Shown here piece by piece: positions 27,201-35,430 of a DNA stretch of 64,000 bases; the stretch's first letter is position 1, and every line of letters begins with the position of its first letter. The translations under genes and the position numbers were made by a program. This DNA is from Prosthecobacter sp. (lineage in GTDB: Bacteria > Verrucomicrobiota > Verrucomicrobiia > Verrucomicrobiales > Verrucomicrobiaceae). The stretch is taken from assembly GCF_034366625.1 (NCBI RefSeq), contig NZ_JAXMIH010000006.1, forward strand, positions 868,001-932,000, written 5' to 3'. The notes below the pieces were generated by a model. It was given only the letters and a program-made list of their open reading frames with translations, was not told the DNA's origin and made no database searches.

Positions 27201-27401
27201 ATAGGTGACGAGTTTTTCCGTCTCCTCCGGCGCGAGGCCGGGCACGGCGGTGTTGATCTGCACCTGCGTGTTGGTGATGTCCGGCACCGCATCCACCGGG
27301 AGGTGCATGGCGGAGAAAACACCGGCTGCGAGCAGCAGCAGCGAGCCCATGATGACCAGGAAGCGGTTCCTGAGCGAGAAGTCGAGGATGGCGTTGATCA
27401 T
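24213..27401 (-). CDS. HME-type RND efflux pump (CzcA/CusA-like)
   Basis: A 1062-residue, full-length RND permease with about twelve membrane segments. GAVDFGLIIDGAVVMVEN in TM4 is the signature of heavy-metal-efflux RND proteins, and VPDITNTQVQINT after TM1 is also typical. Such pumps drive export of cations, or other substrates, with the proton gradient in a tripartite complex. It lies 12 bases downstream of an InlB-repeat gene, which itself overlaps a TolC-like gene. No membrane fusion (adaptor) protein gene is present in the run, although one is normally found between channel and pump. Downstream genes are coupled to it. Metal export is the family default; product export is the contextual alternative. 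Confidence 0.92.
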   Translation of the reverse strand: MINAILDFSLRNRFLVIMGSLLLLAAGVFSAMHLPVDAVPDITNTQVQINTAVPGLAPEETEKLVTYPLELALAGIQGVEEFRSLTKSGLSQVTLVFRDGFDLFRARQLVSERLVQVDLPAGLSPQMSPISTGLGEIVYYTLDYKKDAPQRQQTRERQLMDLREAHDYIVKPFLRTVPGVAEVNSSGGYERQLVILPKPESLVNAGMTFGELAEIIGQNVDNAGGGVIERGNDRVLIRGVSKVTSAEDIANLPVKFAAGIEPLRVKDLAEVGIGSNVRTGCAVENGEEAVLGTVMMLVGENSRIISKRVEEKLGELQKKLPASLEIRIQYARSEVVDRTIDTVKHNLFEGAILVIVVLLVLLGNWRAALIVALAIPLSFLFALIGMTFGGVSGNLMSLGAVDFGLIIDGAVVMVENIVRVLGEKQHELGRKLTAKERMNAVREAGEQVGSPMFFGVLIITLVYLPILALTGIEGKMFHPMAITVMLALGGALILALTLMPALCSLLLRGNISEKDNFLMRWVKAAYAPSLSIAWKSRWGVVGGVAVLLIGTVMLFMSLKQEFVPTLNEGSWTAMVYQPANTSLKTSLNRCIKTQQYLITKVPEVTRTFARVGTSEVATDPMSPGEYDLYVFYKPQSEWRQENGKPVNRDRLAELVREELAKEVPEQDYDFAQPIQMRFNEMLEGSRADLAVRIFGDDYDTMEKIAGEVKTILEGIAGTDNAEFESQGRVPVLEIRVDRASMLKYNVEAAEVNAAITTAMAGHTAGMLIENNRRRAIVVRLPESLRNNPEVMKALPVRTQDGGLITLGRLADFVEVPQVDAIGREDGHRRVGLNVDLAGGTDSEAYVNAAREMIAASIQMPEGYRVDFGGQFEHLQEARARLMIVVPLALVLIFVLIHATFKSVTQTLIIYTGIPLAITGGVLALWMRDLPFSISAAIGFIALCGVAVLNGVVLISCFNQLRNEGRDAEQAVTEGSLQRLRPVLMTAMVASLGFIPMAISEGAGAEVQRPLATVVIGGIVSSTFLTLFLLPVLYRWLLGRPQRQRDPAHCDDAQMIPDAQPAI

Positions 27402-27413
27402 GGGTTGCTGAAA

Positions 27414-29876
27414 TTAGGGATGCACAAGGCGGAAGAACCGGCTGCCAGTTGGACTGATGACGGAGACTTGGTTTTGCCCGCCCGTGGCGACTACAGGCAG
27501 TGTCGAGTCCACCCAGCTTCCGGGACTGAGATCAGGGCTCTCTTGCAAGACCCAGCCGGTGGCGGATGCAGGCCATGCGAAATCGAGAGTGCCAGGCGTG
27601 GTGGTCGTGATGCCGACGATGGGCACAAAGTTCGCGATGAGGGTGCGATTGGCCGACGAGGTAAAGGAGAAACTGCTGCCGCTGCTCACGATGACGCCGT
27701 TCTCAGTCCAGTTTGTGAATTGATAGCCTGTCGAAGGCGCGGCGAGCAGTGTGACCACGCCGCCTGTCGCATAACCACCGCCGCCGCTGACGCTGCCGCC
27801 AGGTGTGAAGGACGAGTCCGTCGTCACGGTGAACCCGACGGCGAAGTTCGCCAGCAGGGTGCGCTGGTTCAGAAGTGTGAAGCTATAGGCCGGTGTGGTG
27901 CTGACGATGTTGCCGGCTTCGGTCCAGTTGAGGAACACATAGCCCGGTTTCGCACTCGCAGTGGCGGTGACGCTGGTGCCGATGAGATAAGTGCTGCCAC
28001 CCGCGACGGTACCCATTGTGATGGATGAACTCGTCAGCGCGAGCTGATACGTCGGCTGGAAGTTGGCGACGAGTGTGTGGTTCGTGCTCGCAGAGAAGGA
28101 ATACAATGCGGACGAACTCGCGATCATGCCGCCTTCGGTCCAGTTCACGAAGGCGTAACCGGCATTCGCCGTGGCGGAGAGATTGACGACGGCATCGAGC
28201 GCAAAGGTGCCTGCGCCGCTGATGCTGCCGCCATTCGCCGAAGATGAAGTCGCAGCGATGGAGTAGCTGGTGGGGACATCCGCCGAGAGCGTGATCGCGA
28301 GATCGCCCGTGCCGCTGTAGTAGCTGTTTCCCATGCGGCGATAGTGCGCATTGTTGCCGCCAGCGCCGGTCGCATTGCCCCAGGTGAGCGGGTAGCCATA
28401 CTGCGAGGCTTCGATTTGAACCCAATAACCAACGCCTCCCGTGGCGAGGAACGAAGTCGGCAGTGTCACGGAGTAATCATACATCTGCACGCCGCCGACC
28501 AGGCCGGCGGCAGTCTCGCTCGCGTTGCTGCTGATGGTGTATTTTTTGAGGACGGGATTCGCGAGATCGGGATAGAAGCCGTTGGCCGTAGAGGCGTAGA
28601 TTTTGATGATGAACTCCACCACCGGATTGGCCGCCTGATTGTTGCCGATGTAACCACCACTCCAGTGCAGATGCGAAATGTCCGCAGTGGTGGCGAGCGT
28701 GAACTTTTCAAAGCGATACTCCATGCCATCGACGTTCCCGTCCGGCAGCATGTAGGACGAGAGCAGCAGCGTGCCGGAGGTCGTCGGCGGCTGCGAAAAG
28801 ACGACGCCAAGGTTCGATGCCGAGGACGTGAAGTTGGCGACCAGATCCCGATCTCCCGCTGCGGTGAAGGTGTAGGCCGCGCTCACGCTCACGGGGACGC
28901 CGTTTTCGGTCCAGTTGACGAACGTGTAGTTCGCCGAAGCCACCGCTTCGACGGTGACATTGCTGCCATTCACAAAACTGCCGCCGCCATCCGTGGTGCC
29001 GCCGTTGAGCGGCGATGAGGCGGTCGTGATCAACGATCCGGTCGAAAAATTCGCCACCAAGGTGCGATCTCCTGTGACAGTGAAGGTGTAGCCCGGATTC
29101 GTGCTGACCACGGTGCCGTTTTCCGTCCAGTTCACGAAGGCATGGCCCGCATTCGGCGTGGCGATGAGCGGTGCCGCCGAGTTTTGCGGATACAGGCCCG
29201 CATTCGTGATCGTGCCGCTGCCGATGGGGGATTCGGTCGCTGCGATGGTGTAAGTCGGCCCATCGCTGGTGACGATGCTGAACGCCGCATCGCCTGAGAT
29301 GAATTGGAAATAGAAGTCCGCCTGGCCTGCGATGCGCCGGAAATACGATCCGTTGCCCGTGCCCGCCGCGAAGCCCCAATAGGGCAGGCCATTGGCAAAC
29401 TCGGCCTCGATCTGCACCCAGTAGAGCTTTCCCGCCTGCGCCTGAAACACCGTGGGCAGCACGAAGTGGTAATCATACATCGGCGTACCTCCAAACACCC
29501 CGACGCTGGTCTCACCGGCCTTGTTTCCCGTGTCATAGGCCACTAGCGTCGCTGGCGTGCCTGGATAACCGGGACCGAGATGCGGCTGTGAGAGCCCGGG
29601 CGTGGATTCATAGATCGACACGCGGAAGTTCACGATGTCACCACCCCAGTAAGCCATTTGCGGATCGTAGCCGCCGCGCCAGCGAATCTCCGTCACCGCC
29701 TGCGCTGTGGGAACGCTGAAGGAATCCCACACGAACTGATCGTAGTCGGTGCCGTTCGGCTGATAGCGCGATGACATGCGCAGCGCTCCGCTGCCGTCAT
29801 GCGGCTGCTCAAACACCACGCCTGCCCGTGCGCCAAGCGCGGACAGAAGCAGGGTGATGTAGAGGAACGGCTTCAT
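27414..29876 (-). CDS. Exported InlB-repeat protein in the channel-pump operon
   Basis: An 820-residue exported protein (signal peptide 1-18). Two related beta-sandwich-like domains (about 19-205 and 357-535; both contain YWVQIEA) are each followed by repeats of about 70 residues of the InlB B-repeat (Flg_new) type. I count five, each with GY-FVNWTENG and R-LVANF. The C-terminus (WVLQESPDLSPGSW...SRFFRLVHP) is a module shared with the protein at 32473-35364. Its ATG overlaps the stop of the TolC-like gene (TAATG). It occupies the place where a periplasmic adaptor gene would be expected. A surface or periplasmic structural role is likely; direct involvement in export is inference. Confidence 0.82.
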   Translation of the reverse strand: MKPFLYITLLLSALGARAGVVFEQPHDGSGALRMSSRYQPNGTDYDQFVWDSFSVPTAQAVTEIRWRGGYDPQMAYWGGDIVNFRVSIYESTPGLSQPHLGPGYPGTPATLVAYDTGNKAGETSVGVFGGTPMYDYHFVLPTVFQAQAGKLYWVQIEAEFANGLPYWGFAAGTGNGSYFRRIAGQADFYFQFISGDAAFSIVTSDGPTYTIAATESPIGSGTITNAGLYPQNSAAPLIATPNAGHAFVNWTENGTVVSTNPGYTFTVTGDRTLVANFSTGSLITTASSPLNGGTTDGGGSFVNGSNVTVEAVASANYTFVNWTENGVPVSVSAAYTFTAAGDRDLVANFTSSASNLGVVFSQPPTTSGTLLLSSYMLPDGNVDGMEYRFEKFTLATTADISHLHWSGGYIGNNQAANPVVEFIIKIYASTANGFYPDLANPVLKKYTISSNASETAAGLVGGVQMYDYSVTLPTSFLATGGVGYWVQIEASQYGYPLTWGNATGAGGNNAHYRRMGNSYYSGTGDLAITLSADVPTSYSIAATSSSANGGSISGAGTFALDAVVNLSATANAGYAFVNWTEGGMIASSSALYSFSASTNHTLVANFQPTYQLALTSSSITMGTVAGGSTYLIGTSVTATASAKPGYVFLNWTEAGNIVSTTPAYSFTLLNQRTLLANFAVGFTVTTDSSFTPGGSVSGGGGYATGGVVTLLAAPSTGYQFTNWTENGVIVSSGSSFSFTSSANRTLIANFVPIVGITTTTPGTLDFAWPASATGWVLQESPDLSPGSWVDSTLPVVATGGQNQVSVISPTGSRFFRLVHP

Positions 29877-31153
29877 TAGCGTTGTCCGATTTCCATGCGA
29901 CTCAACTCTGTGCCCATGGGCTGCCCGGTGAGGCGCTCGATCTCCATGCGGTGCCTCCAGGCGTTGCGGCGGGACTCGATGAGTGAGTCCATGGCATCGA
30001 GATAACCGCGCTGCATTTCGACATAGGTCGCGGCAGGCACGGCACCGAGGCGGTAGTGACGATCGGCCTCGGCGGCGGCATCGCTGAACTGTTTTTCACT
30101 CTCAGGACGCCAGCGTGACAATGCGTCGAGTTCGGCGAGATAGGCGGAGCGTTCGACCGCGAGATCGCGCTCCAGATCGCGCAAGGTGGCCAGGAGCAGT
30201 GCCTCGGCCTGCTGCGTGCGTGCCTCCTCGGCGGCGATGTTGCCTTTGTTCTTGTTCCAAAGCGGCAGCGGGATGGAAACGACGAAACCGCCTTCGATTT
30301 GCGTGCCACCGGCGTGCTGTCCGGCCATGTAAGGGCCGAAGGTGATGTTTCCCCAACGGTCGGATTTGGTGAGGTCGATCTTGAGGCCCTGCTTGGCGAC
30401 TTGGAGACGCTTTTGCTGGAGATCAAAATTTGAGCGTGCGGCCTGCTGCTTGAGCGACTCGAGAGGCGGCACGGTGGGGAAGGAGGTGAAGACGCCGCTG
30501 AGCCGAATCGGCTGATCGGGGCCACGTCCGCAGAGCACGACGAGTGTGGTGGTGGCCTCGCGGACTTGCTTCGAGGCATCGGTCAAAGTGCGGTCGCTGG
30601 TGAGAAGAGTGGCCTCCAGGATGCGACGTTCGAGCAAGGCGCTGACAGAGCCGGTGTCACGCTGCACGAGCACTTCGATGAGCGATTCCAAGCGCTCGCG
30701 CACGGAGCGTGCGGCATCTTCTTTGCGCTTGAGCAGCAGCACATCGCCTGCACGTGCACGAACTTCGTTGGCGAGCTGGGATTTGAACTGCTTAAGGCCC
30801 AGCTCGGCGAGCGTGATGTCACGATCTGCGATGGCTTTCCGCAGCGACATGCGGCCGGGAAAGTCGAAGACCTGCAAAATGCTCGCACGCCACACGAGGC
30901 CCTCTTTGGCCTGGGCGAGGCTCATGCCGCCGAGTTCGGTGCTGAGTTCTGGATTGGCGAGCTGACCGGCGGTTTGACGACCACCGCGCGCGGCGGCGAT
31001 CTCCGCCTCGTAGAAGCGGACTTCGGGGTTCTTTTGGAGAGCTTCAACGACGAGGTCGCTGCTGGTGACAGCGGTGGAATCACGTGCTGTCAGCGAGTTT
31101 GCGCCACCTGCGAGCAGGACGGCAGAGAAGAGGAGAGAAGAGGAAAGTTTCAT
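29876..31153 (-). CDS. TolC/CzcC-like outer-membrane efflux protein
   Basis: A 425-residue outer-membrane factor. A signal peptide (MKLSSSLLFSAVLLAGGANSLTA) precedes two copies of the OEP domain, visible as long amphipathic helices (VEALQKNPEVRFYEAEIAAARGG, then LESLKQQAARSNFDLQQKRL) and the ending MQRGYLDAMDSLIESRRN. It belongs to the trimeric channel family that connects RND pumps to the outside. The longer in-frame start is rejected in favour of the signal peptide. It is the first gene of the tightly packed run; the His-rich small protein gene lies 169 bases upstream. Confidence 0.88.
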   Translation of the reverse strand: MKLSSSLLFSAVLLAGGANSLTARDSTAVTSSDLVVEALQKNPEVRFYEAEIAAARGGRQTAGQLANPELSTELGGMSLAQAKEGLVWRASILQVFDFPGRMSLRKAIADRDITLAELGLKQFKSQLANEVRARAGDVLLLKRKEDAARSVRERLESLIEVLVQRDTGSVSALLERRILEATLLTSDRTLTDASKQVREATTTLVVLCGRGPDQPIRLSGVFTSFPTVPPLESLKQQAARSNFDLQQKRLQVAKQGLKIDLTKSDRWGNITFGPYMAGQHAGGTQIEGGFVVSIPLPLWNKNKGNIAAEEARTQQAEALLLATLRDLERDLAVERSAYLAELDALSRWRPESEKQFSDAAAEADRHYRLGAVPAATYVEMQRGYLDAMDSLIESRRNAWRHRMEIERLTGQPMGTELSRMEIGQR

Positions 31154-31322
31154 GAGGCAAAGAGGGTGGTGAGTGGTGAATGTCGCGCTTGGCACGAGGC
31201 ACGGAGATTTCCGGCGCAAGCCGGGCAACGCCCGCTCAATGAAGCCACAGCGGCAGGTGAGATGTGGAGGCCGGTCATCGGCACAGGCCTGTGTGCCTGG
31301 CGATGGCGCTCCACTCTTTGAT

Positions 31323-31814
31323 TCAGATCAAAAGCCGCACCGAGGACAGCGTGGCCCCCAGGCCGGGCGTGATGGGAACATCTCTCCAAGCACGCGTTTC
31401 GCGAGACGTGTCGCGAACGGGATGCCTCGAAGAAAAAACCAGCGCCTGAGTGGCCTGGCAGTTGACTTGCGCGGCGTTTTTCACTTCCCGCTCATCTGCA
31501 TCACGCTCCGCGCGGGAGCCGGTACTGATGCAGGACGAACTCAACTCATGGGAACCGGCTTCGGAAGCCTTGCACATGCTCACAATGAACCTGGCGAGCG
31601 AGTTGCTGTGATCGTGCACCCGTGGCGTGTAGTCCGCCCGGTGATGGAGCAATGTCAGCGTGGTGCCTTGTTCAGACTGCTGCACCTGGACGGTGTGACT
31701 GCCGTCCAGCGTGGCTGCCAGAGACACCAAAGCAGGCAGCAACGAAGTTCCCGTGATGGCGTAAGCCATCAGGAGAACCAGGGCGGTGATGCGTTGATGA
31801 ATGGTGTTCTGCAT
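31323..31814 (-). CDS. Small exported protein with His-rich segment, unknown
   Basis: A 163-residue protein. The N-terminal hydrophobic stretch (ITALVLLMAYAITGTSLLPALVSLAA) is a signal peptide or anchor. A segment LLHHRADYTPRVHDHSN (about 55-71) holds four His and could bind metal. The remainder has scattered Cys (MCKASE, SSSCIST, VNCQAT). No family was recognised. It lies directly ahead of the TolC-like gene; small His-rich exported proteins are frequent companions of metal-efflux operons. A shared sequence element (31861-31884) lies upstream of its start. Confidence 0.55.
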   Translation of the reverse strand: MQNTIHQRITALVLLMAYAITGTSLLPALVSLAATLDGSHTVQVQQSEQGTTLTLLHHRADYTPRVHDHSNSLARFIVSMCKASEAGSHELSSSCISTGSRAERDADEREVKNAAQVNCQATQALVFSSRHPVRDTSRETRAWRDVPITPGLGATLSSVRLLI

Positions 31815-31860
31815 GTGTCAGCGCCAAATGAAACGTGTCTTCCATGAGCAAATCCAAGGA

Positions 31861-31884
31861 TTAATCATTCATTACCAAATGATC
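31861..31884 (-). promoter_or_regulatory. Short copy of shared TTTGGTAATGAA element
   Basis: On the minus strand it reads ATCATTTGGTAATGAA, then four bases, then TAATC. The intergenic copy at 37248-37271 has ATCGTTTGGTAATGAA, four bases, TAATC. It overlaps the 3' end of the sigma factor gene and lies 47 bases before the His-rich protein gene, in the same orientation relative to it as the other copy has to the response regulator gene. Confidence 0.45.
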
Positions 31885-32463
31885 ATCTTTGACCGGGTGC
31901 CCGGCTCCGCTGAGATCCTGCCGCAGCCGCTGGCAAATGCGGTGAATACTGACGGCGATGGCGCTGCGCGTGCGGCCCTGCTCTGCCGCGATGTCACTGC
32001 TGCTGCGGCCTTCGGTGTAACGAAGATGCAGAAGCTGGCGTTGCTGCTCGGGCAGGCTGGCAAGACAGGCGTTCAAGGCGGCCAGACGTTTCGGCGACAG
32101 GTCGGGCGTGGTGCCGGTCACACGAAGCTCGTGCTCCACATACTCGCGCTCGCGTCTTTTTCTCCGTGAGTCCCCCCGCATTCGTTTCTGCGCCAGATGC
32201 CAGGCGATGGTCCTGAGCCAGGGCATGAGGCGGGCACCTTGGTGGAAACGTGATCCACGTCGCAGCGCGGTCAGCAGCGCCTCATGGGCTAGATCTTCGG
32301 CATCGCAGCCGGGCAGACGTGCCTGGAGCCAGTATTGCAAGGCAGGCATGCAGCGGGCATAGAGTTTGGCAGCGGCTTCGGAGTCCGAAGTGAGGGCACG
32401 CCTGAACAACCCGGCGTTTTCGTCCGGCGGTCCAAAGGAGGAATCATCCAGCGTGGCTCTCAT
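31861..32463 (-). CDS. ECF-type RNA polymerase sigma factor
   Basis: A 200-residue sigma-70 family protein. Region 2 is seen in LYARCMPALQYWLQARLPGCDAEDLAHEALLTALRR with MPWLRTIAWHLA; region 4 in LAALNACLASLPEQQRQLLHLRYTEGRSSSDIAAEQGRTRSAIAVSIHRI, with the helix-turn-helix. It directs polymerase to a small set of stress or envelope promoters. It begins 10 bases after the stop of the large InlB-repeat gene, so the two are cotranscribed. No anti-sigma factor is evident next to it. Control of the downstream pump run is a plausible inference. Confidence 0.9.
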   Translation of the reverse strand: MRATLDDSSFGPPDENAGLFRRALTSDSEAAAKLYARCMPALQYWLQARLPGCDAEDLAHEALLTALRRGSRFHQGARLMPWLRTIAWHLAQKRMRGDSRRKRREREYVEHELRVTGTTPDLSPKRLAALNACLASLPEQQRQLLHLRYTEGRSSSDIAAEQGRTRSAIAVSIHRICQRLRQDLSGAGHPVKDDHLVMND

Positions 32464-32472
32464 GAGGGTGGA

Positions 32473-35364
32473 TCAGGGTTTGACCAGCCGGAAGAACAGC
32501 TTGGGGTTGACGATTTTGTTGACGCGGGACTTCTTCTTGCCGCCGCCGATGTTCACGGGCCGGGTGCTGTTGACCCAGTTCACCATGTCGGAGCTCTCCT
32601 GCAGGATCCAGCCATCGCTGGCCTCGGGCCACTCGAGCTCTACTTCGTCGGGATCCTCGGTCTCCTTCATCCCTGTCGCAGGCACTTCAACGAAGTTGGC
32701 CACCAGGGTGCGGTTCACGGCGGCGTCGAACTGATAGTCCTTGTCGGTGTTCACGCGGACGCCGCCTTCACTCCAATGGCTGAACTTGTACCCGTCGGCC
32801 TGCCCGGCGAGAGCGGTCACAGGAGCGCCGATGGCGATGCTGCCACCGCCGCTGACGACGCCTCCCGCAGCCGGAGAGGCGCTGAGATCAATGGTGACAC
32901 TGCCTGAGGAATAGAAATTCGCGACCAGAGTGCGGCTCGTGTTGATGGTGAAGATGTATTTCGCATCGGTGCTGACCACGCTGCCGTTTTCTGTCCAGTT
33001 GAGGAAAGTGTAGCCTGGGTTGGCATCCGCCTGCACATCCGCGCCGTCGCCCACAGTATAACTTGGCGCGTCCGCCTCGACGAAGCCGCCTTGCGGTGGC
33101 GAGGCCAAGACGCCGATGCTCAACGCGGGAACAAAGACGGCGGTGAGGGTGCGGCTTGAGTTCACCGTGAAGGTGTAGTCCTTCAGCGTGCTGACTTCGA
33201 TGCCACTTTCGGTCCATTTGGTGAACTGGTAACCGGCATTGTTGAAAGCGTGCAGCGTGACGCTGGCTCCGGGTGCGTGATTGCCCGTGCCCGTAATGCT
33301 GCCGCCGGCGAGCGGCGAGGCGGCGGCGCTGATCACGAATGATCCTTCCGGACCGCCGCCGACGGGCTGGAAATGCGCCACCAGCGTGCGGTTCGCCGTC
33401 GCGCTGAACGTGTGGGATGGAACCGCGCAGACAGGAACGCCGCCTTCGGTCCAGTTCACAAAGGTGTAACCGGCGTCCGGCGTCACCGTCACCGTGACGC
33501 TGCTGCCGTCCGCCACGGTGCCGCCGCCTGCCGCCGTGCCGCCCGGCCCCGCGCTCACACTGATGGTGCGCGTGACGCCTATGACGGCGAAGTGGGCCAC
33601 CAAATCGCGATCCGAGGCCGCGTTGAAGGTGAAGCTCGCTGTGTTGCTCACCACCAGGCCACCCTCGGTCCATTGCGTGAAGGTATAACCCGCATTGGCG
33701 GTCGCCGTCACCGTGACACTCGCGCCCTCATTGACGATGCCGTCGCCGCTTGTTGTGCCGCCGATGGCAGGCACTGCACTGGTGCCGATCAAGTAGGTCG
33801 GCACGAAGTTGGCGATCAGCGAATGATTCACATCCATTGCCAGCGTGTGGCTGGTGTTGGTGCTGACGATTTTGCCGTTGTCCGTCCAGTTGAGGAAGGC
33901 GAAGCCGGGAACGGCTGCGGCTGTCACCGTCGCGTTCGCACCGACGTCGTAGGAGCCGTCGCCGGTCGTCGTGCCTGCGCCGACGGGAGAGACAACGGTG
34001 TCCAGCAGACTCGCAGGAGGCAGCGCGGCACCGGCGGCGGCGATGACGAGCGTGTAGTTCTTCGACACATCGGGATTGACGCCGTCACTGGCGGTGATCT
34101 TGAACTGAAACTCGCCGCTGGCCGTCGGTGTGCCGGAAAGCACGCCCGTGACTTCGTTGAAAGTCATGCCTGGAGGCAGATTGCCTTCCTGAAGGGCGGT
34201 GAACGGATTCACGCCTTCAATGACGACCGTGCGGGCCACGAAGACTGTGTTGATCCTGCCTTCACCAACGTGGTCAATGAGGCCCACAGGCGCATCCACA
34301 TCCACTGCGGCCATTTGCGAGCCGGTGAAGTCACCCACGACCTCAATCGTGGCCATGTCCTCGGTGACCGTCACCCACTCGCCCCCGACCATGTGGTGAT
34401 TGTATGTCCTCATGCCGGTGCCATGAAGACCATCCGCATCGACGGCATCTGCCATCGCCTCGTCACTCTCCGCATCGAGCGGACCCGTGTATTTGTAGAA
34501 CTCGTAGCGGCGGGTCACCACCTCGTCGCCATTGGGCAGATCTTCGGGCGCGGCAGCAAGCTCGTCATTTGCGCCGCCGCCAGGAATATTGCGCTTCTGC
34601 AAGATGCGCCACTCCACCTCGACCTCATCCGGCTCGCCATTGGCCCAGTTTTTATCGTTGGGGTCAACGGGGTCGTCAGAGACGAGATCGCGCAGCTTGA
34701 CCTCCTTGTTGTTGTGCGTGGTGGTCTTGATCTCCTTCACCCACACGGCTTTGCCGAATTGCTTCACCGGCGGCACGGGCGGCACCGGCGGGGCGATGAC
34801 GGCCTGCACCCGCGCAGGAGCCGGATTGCCAACGACAGGCGGATAATACGTGAAGGTCGGGGTCGAGACCTGCACCGCGCCGCCATGCACCAAAACGCCA
34901 GCGCCATTGTCGATGAGCCAGTTGTACTTCACCACAGACGCCGACACGCGATAACCGACGCCAAAATGCTCGCCGCCGAAGTTCACGCTCGGATTGGTGA
35001 ACATGTGGCCGTTGGTCGGATTGATCGGGCCGCTGGGGATCGCGGTGTAGGCCGCCCAGGAGCCGTCCGCGTTCTTTTTGCTCTCCCAGCGGATGCGGCA
35101 CTTCGGATGGCCGACGATGCTGTCATCCTGCTCGATCCTCGGCGCACCGTAATGGTTGTAATTGTAGGTGTAGGTGATGTCCGTGCTGCGGCAGTCCTCG
35201 ATCTCGATCTCAAAGCCGTGGCACTCGTGCCCGGTGTCGTTGACGGTGTCGAAGTTGTTGATGCTGCCGTAGGCGATGCTGGCCTGGGCGCCTTGCGGCA
35301 GAGCCACGAAGGCCAGGACGAAAAGGGCGAGGGCGATGTGCTTGAGAAGGCGGGTTGCGTTCAT
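32473..35364 (-). CDS. Large exported InlB-repeat protein upstream of ECF sigma factor
   Basis: A 963-residue protein with signal peptide (MNATRLLKHIALALFVLAFVALPQGAQA). Residues about 29-400 form a distinctive N-terminal region, with a Pro-rich linker (APPVPPVPPVKQF). A putative Ig-like domain (LPPGMTFNEVTGVLSGTPTASGEF) follows, then six InlB B-type repeats with GYTFVNWTE and NRTLVANF signatures. The C-terminal module WILQESSDMVNWVNSTRP...LFFRLVKP matches that of the 27414-29876 protein. ATG 35364 is chosen because the signal peptide begins there; ATG 35373 is three codons upstream. It starts directly beside a 45-bp shared element and after a strong terminator, so it has its own promoter. 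Probably a surface protein; function unknown. Confidence 0.82.
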   Translation of the reverse strand: MNATRLLKHIALALFVLAFVALPQGAQASIAYGSINNFDTVNDTGHECHGFEIEIEDCRSTDITYTYNYNHYGAPRIEQDDSIVGHPKCRIRWESKKNADGSWAAYTAIPSGPINPTNGHMFTNPSVNFGGEHFGVGYRVSASVVKYNWLIDNGAGVLVHGGAVQVSTPTFTYYPPVVGNPAPARVQAVIAPPVPPVPPVKQFGKAVWVKEIKTTTHNNKEVKLRDLVSDDPVDPNDKNWANGEPDEVEVEWRILQKRNIPGGGANDELAAAPEDLPNGDEVVTRRYEFYKYTGPLDAESDEAMADAVDADGLHGTGMRTYNHHMVGGEWVTVTEDMATIEVVGDFTGSQMAAVDVDAPVGLIDHVGEGRINTVFVARTVVIEGVNPFTALQEGNLPPGMTFNEVTGVLSGTPTASGEFQFKITASDGVNPDVSKNYTLVIAAAGAALPPASLLDTVVSPVGAGTTTGDGSYDVGANATVTAAAVPGFAFLNWTDNGKIVSTNTSHTLAMDVNHSLIANFVPTYLIGTSAVPAIGGTTSGDGIVNEGASVTVTATANAGYTFTQWTEGGLVVSNTASFTFNAASDRDLVAHFAVIGVTRTISVSAGPGGTAAGGGTVADGSSVTVTVTPDAGYTFVNWTEGGVPVCAVPSHTFSATANRTLVAHFQPVGGGPEGSFVISAAASPLAGGSITGTGNHAPGASVTLHAFNNAGYQFTKWTESGIEVSTLKDYTFTVNSSRTLTAVFVPALSIGVLASPPQGGFVEADAPSYTVGDGADVQADANPGYTFLNWTENGSVVSTDAKYIFTINTSRTLVANFYSSGSVTIDLSASPAAGGVVSGGGSIAIGAPVTALAGQADGYKFSHWSEGGVRVNTDKDYQFDAAVNRTLVANFVEVPATGMKETEDPDEVELEWPEASDGWILQESSDMVNWVNSTRPVNIGGGKKKSRVNKIVNPKLFFRLVKP

Positions 35365-35374
35365 GAGGCGCATA

Positions 35375-35419
35375 TCGCCACATTCCCCGGCAAGGGTCAC
35401 GTTATCGTTTGGTAATGAA
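35375..35419. promoter_or_regulatory. 45-bp shared upstream element, copy A
   Basis: Starts TCGCCACATTC and ends CACGTTATCGTTTGGTAATG plus AA. It matches 37218-37262 at nearly every base in its two ends, with differences only in the middle. It lies 10 bases before the start codon of the large InlB-repeat gene, downstream of a terminator, so it must hold or overlap the promoter. Confidence 0.6.
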
Positions 35420-35430
35420 TCGCTGAGCCT

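Noticed and set aside
24201-28028. Two long plus-strand frames (670 and 553 codons) opposite the RND pump and the InlB-repeat gene
   Set aside because: Antisense shadows; the minus-strand products have full family signatures.
23306-31153. Possible complete metal-efflux operon of the CzcCBA kind
   Set aside because: Channel and pump are present but the adaptor is missing, so a standard assignment is not supported.
33373-35415. 680-codon plus-strand frame opposite the large InlB-repeat gene
   Set aside because: Antisense reading of a repetitive GC-rich gene; the His/Arg-rich product has no domain.
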